Assembly (NCBI GenBank): GCA_030017935.1 | Contig: JASEGF010000085.1 | Location: 1-8,510 of the forward strand | From: Bacteroidales bacterium | GTDB lineage: Bacteria > Bacteroidota > Bacteroidia > Bacteroidales > DTU049 | Direction: 5' to 3' | Length of the DNA: 8,510 bases | In this document: piece by piece, positions 6,926-8,510 of the stretch | Layout of the letters: every line of letters begins with the position of its first letter | Numbering within the stretch: position 1 is the stretch's first letter | The notes under the pieces: generated by a model | What the model was told of the DNA's origin: nothing | Databases searched by the model: none | Seen by the model: only the letters and a program-made list of their open reading frames with translations | Made by a program: the position numbers and the translations under genes

Positions 6926-7585
6926 ATGAAAGGAAAATTAATTTTAATTGCCATGATAGCTATAAGTATGTCAGCTATGGCACAAGAAGTAAAAGTAGAA
7001 ACAGGTATTCAAAACATAGGTGGTGATAACAACCCGTGTTATATCGTTACTATTCCTAAGGCTAATGTAGATATTATCTCCGAAGCTTGGAAATCTGAAA
7101 TGAAAAAAGCTAAAGCTAAAGTAAAAGGTAAGGATAAACAATTTGCTGATAATGCTATTTTACCAGATATTTCTACAAATTCTGTTGATGTTTATTCTAA
7201 TTTTATTCAAGAAGACAGTACTGTTAAAATGATTGTTGCTTTTTCTATGGGAGGCATATTTTTAACTCCAGAAATTAATCCAGATGCCTCTAAAGCTGCG
7301 ACAGATATGTTTCTTAATTTTGCTCAAAATGCATATAAAGAGCAACTAAAATCTGATATATCTTTGCAAAAACAAACTGTTAATGAAACTCAAAAGGATT
7401 TAAAAAATACAAATAAAGATGCAAAAAAATTAGATAAAAAAAATAAAAAATTAGCTAAAAAGATAAAGAAAAACGAAGAAGAAATTGAGAATTTAAACCA
7501 AAATGCTGCATCCAAAGAAACCCAATTACAAAGCGATGAAGAAAAGTTAAAAGATTTAAAACAGTCAAAAAAGGAAAATAAATAA
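6926..7585 (+). CDS. Exported protein with lysine-rich C-terminal coiled coil
   Basis: The 219-residue protein has a signal peptide (residues 1-19) with likely cleavage after AMA, leaving Gln first. A compact domain follows at about 20-125. It includes NPCYIVTIPKANVDIISEAW (36-55), a lysine-rich stretch to about 72, then FADNAILPDIS and a strand-like MIVAFSMGGIFL (102-113). From about 136 to the end it is predicted helical coiled coil, extremely rich in Lys, Asn, Gln and Glu (for example KKLDKKNKKLAKKIKKNEEE). The only Cys is at 38, so no disulphide is expected. I have the impression of similar uncharacterised exported proteins in Bacteroidota but cannot name the family. The basic tail might bind a polyanion such as lipopolysaccharide, nucleic acid or peptidoglycan, or mediate oligomerisation; this is inference. 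It is a single-gene transcript by its flanking promoter box and terminator. Confidence 0.82.
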   Translation: MKGKLILIAMIAISMSAMAQEVKVETGIQNIGGDNNPCYIVTIPKANVDIISEAWKSEMKKAKAKVKGKDKQFADNAILPDISTNSVDVYSNFIQEDSTVKMIVAFSMGGIFLTPEINPDASKAATDMFLNFAQNAYKEQLKSDISLQKQTVNETQKDLKNTNKDAKKLDKKNKKLAKKIKKNEEEIENLNQNAASKETQLQSDEEKLKDLKQSKKENK

Positions 7586-7605
7586 TTTAAATTTCAACAA
7601 ACTTA

Positions 7606-7643
7606 AAATAAAAAAGGCGAGCTTAAACTCGTCTTTTTTATTT
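7606..7643. terminator. Bidirectional terminator between convergent genes
   Basis: The core stem is AAAAAAGGCGAG (7610-7621) with CTCGTCTTTTTT (7628-7639), containing one G-T pair and extended by A-T pairs on the outside. The loop is CTTAAA. Both strands run into T tracts. It lies between the coiled-coil gene stop (7585) and the LRR gene stop (7643-7645), so it serves both. Confidence 0.85.
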
Positions 7644-8224
7644 TATAAATCACAATTACAAGGAGCAGAAAAATAAATTTTCGTATTTGGTAAATACTTC
7701 GCCCTTATTTCTTTTTGATGTTTTAAAGAAATAACATTTAATCTTAAATTTAATTCTTTTAGTGTATTATTTAAATCCTTAATTTGCGGTGGTAATTCTG
7801 TTAAATAATTCTCTCCTAAATCTAATTTCTCTAAATTAACAAATTCACCTATCTCACTAGGTAAGTATTCTAACTCATTATGATATAAATTTAAATTTTT
7901 TAGCAGTGGTAATTCTTTTAAGATTATTGGGAAAGTTGTAAATTTATTATAACTAAGATCTATTTTTACTAAATTTTTGCAATTCACAATAGATGATGGT
8001 AAACTTGTCAGCTTATTTCTTTTAAGATTTAAAATTTCCATATTTTCTAATAAACCAATATCAGATGGCAACTGATATAATTTTTTATTTTTTAATATTA
8101 ATATTTTAACACTTTGAGGATTTTGAAAAGCAAGTTCTAAATCTGTATAAATGCTATCCTTTTGTGCATAGAGACATACATTTATTGATACAATTAATAT
8201 AAAAAATATTTTAAATTTTTTCAT
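7643..8224 (-). CDS. Exported leucine-rich-repeat protein
   Basis: The 193-residue protein has a signal peptide (1-20, cleavage after LYA). After a short cap (TDLELAFQNPQS) come five consecutive repeats of exactly 23 residues, at 39-61, 62-84, 85-107, 108-130 and 131-153. Each follows LxxLxLxxNxLxxLPxxIxxLxN; MEILNLKRNKLTSLPSSI is a clear example. A sixth, incomplete repeat begins after one extra residue at 154 and loses the LP signature. The C-terminus has KYLPNTKIYFSAPCNCDL with a Cys-x-Cys pair (189 and 191). Such repeats form a curved solenoid used for protein binding, here outside the cytoplasm. No anchor, enzymatic domain or type 9 sorting domain follows, so it is a stand-alone LRR protein, probably periplasmic or secreted. 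Its partner is unknown. Its stop codon abuts the bidirectional terminator. Confidence 0.9.
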   Translation of the reverse strand: MKKFKIFFILIVSINVCLYAQKDSIYTDLELAFQNPQSVKILILKNKKLYQLPSDIGLLENMEILNLKRNKLTSLPSSIVNCKNLVKIDLSYNKFTTFPIILKELPLLKNLNLYHNELEYLPSEIGEFVNLEKLDLGENYLTELPPQIKDLNNTLKELNLRLNVISLKHQKEIRAKYLPNTKIYFSAPCNCDL

Positions 8225-8231
8225 TTTTTTG

Positions 8232-8239
8232 TAAAATTA
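8232..8239 (-). promoter_or_regulatory. Imperfect -7 box for the LRR gene
   Basis: Read on the minus strand this is TAATTTTA, matching seven of eight positions if the n positions are counted, with the final G replaced by A. It lies only seven bases before the ATG, closer than the other boxes here, so it is a weak candidate. Confidence 0.25.
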
Positions 8240-8249
8240 CTAAAAGAAG

Positions 8250-8309
8250 AGTGATAACCATAATATATATTTTTTTATAAAAAAATGTATATTATGGTTT
8301 TTTAGTGAT
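8250..8309. repeat. Long AT-rich hairpin flanked by 6-base direct repeats
   Basis: AACCATAATATATATT (from 8256) pairs with its inverted copy ending at 8299 through about 21 base pairs with one G-T pair and a tiny loop around 8277. GGTTTTTT follows, so it could act as a terminator on the plus strand, but no plus-strand gene precedes it. AGTGAT occurs on both sides (8250-8255 and 8304-8309), as a target duplication around a miniature insertion would. In AT-rich DNA the direct repeat may be chance. Confidence 0.55.
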
Positions 8310-8340
8310 TATGAGCAATGGAAAATAATTTTATAAAATG

Positions 8341-8407
8341 TGGGAGGGGATGGATGGAAATGATTTTTTTTAAAATTTTTAAAAAATTTTAAAGGGGAGG
8401 GTAAGAA
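8341..8407. repeat. Mirror-image G runs around an A/T palindrome
   Basis: GGGAGGGG (about 8342-8349) and GGGGAGGG (about 8394-8401) are mirror images. Between them lies a palindromic run of T and A tracts (about 8368-8392), and ATGGATGG follows the first G run. G runs are rare elsewhere in this window. Function is unknown. The surrounding stretch 8225-8510 holds no convincing complete gene. Confidence 0.4.
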
Positions 8408-8437
8408 AATATTTAAATGTTATATATTAAATATGTT

Positions 8438-8510
8438 TTAGACATCAAATCGCTGTACCGCTCCCACGCCCGCCGATCCGACGCCGCCAAATTTAACAAC
8501 CTCCCTGTGT
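8438..8510. other. GC-rich block of foreign composition at the window edge
   Basis: From 8441 to 8510, 41 of 70 bases are G or C, and 30 of 38 in 8451-8488, against an AT-rich window. Both strands are open. The minus strand reads FGGVGSAGVGAVQRFDV and then a TAA at 8440-8438, which could be the C-terminus of a gene entering from the right. The plus strand is open from an ATG at 8417 through DIKSLYRSHARRSDAA to the edge. GC-rich DNA has few stops, so neither is proof of coding. It could also be the end of a repeat, mobile element or structured RNA. I do not recognise it. Confidence 0.5.

Noticed and set aside
8417..8510. Plus-strand frame from ATG 8417 to the window end
   Set aside because: The opposite strand is equally open over the GC-rich part, no promoter box precedes the ATG, and the first codons are AT-rich filler. 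Not enough to call a gene.

Overview
This is a low-GC window (clearly AT-rich, many poly-A/T runs) from a member of the Bacteroidota, probably an uncultured or lightly characterised lineage. Four things support this: recurring TAnnTTTG-type -7 promoter boxes just upstream of starts with no Shine-Dalgarno sequences, lipoproteins and exported proteins of Bacteroidota style, a giant exported protein of a type I associate with this phylum, and two tRNAs whose sequences look typical of the phylum. The window is mostly chromosomal housekeeping and envelope genes. No phage, IS transposase, CRISPR array or toxin/defence system is visible.

Left part (1-1063): the first 48 codons of panB (pantothenate synthesis) run leftwards off the edge. 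A divergent promoter region separates it from a small two-helix membrane protein with a Cache-like extracytoplasmic sensor domain but no output domain. Centre (1064-5551): one very large gene encodes a 1495-residue exported, beta-rich protein of unknown function. It dominates the window and is the best candidate for undescribed biology. It is followed by a tRNA-Pro(CGG) - tRNA-Thr(CGT) pair with its own promoter box and a strong bidirectional terminator.

Right part (5862-8224): a leftward operon of two paralogous lipocalin-like lipoproteins stands back to back with a rightward gene for an exported protein with a lysine-rich coiled-coil tail. That gene converges, through a second bidirectional terminator, on a leftward gene for an exported leucine-rich-repeat protein. 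All of these products act in the envelope. No shared pathway can be read from the sequence.

The last 286 bases carry no convincing complete gene. They hold a long AT-rich hairpin flanked by a 6-base direct repeat, then a stretch with mirror-image G runs around an A/T palindrome. At the right edge there is an abrupt GC-rich block (41 of 70 bases G or C in 8441-8510), very unlike the rest of the window and cut by the window end.
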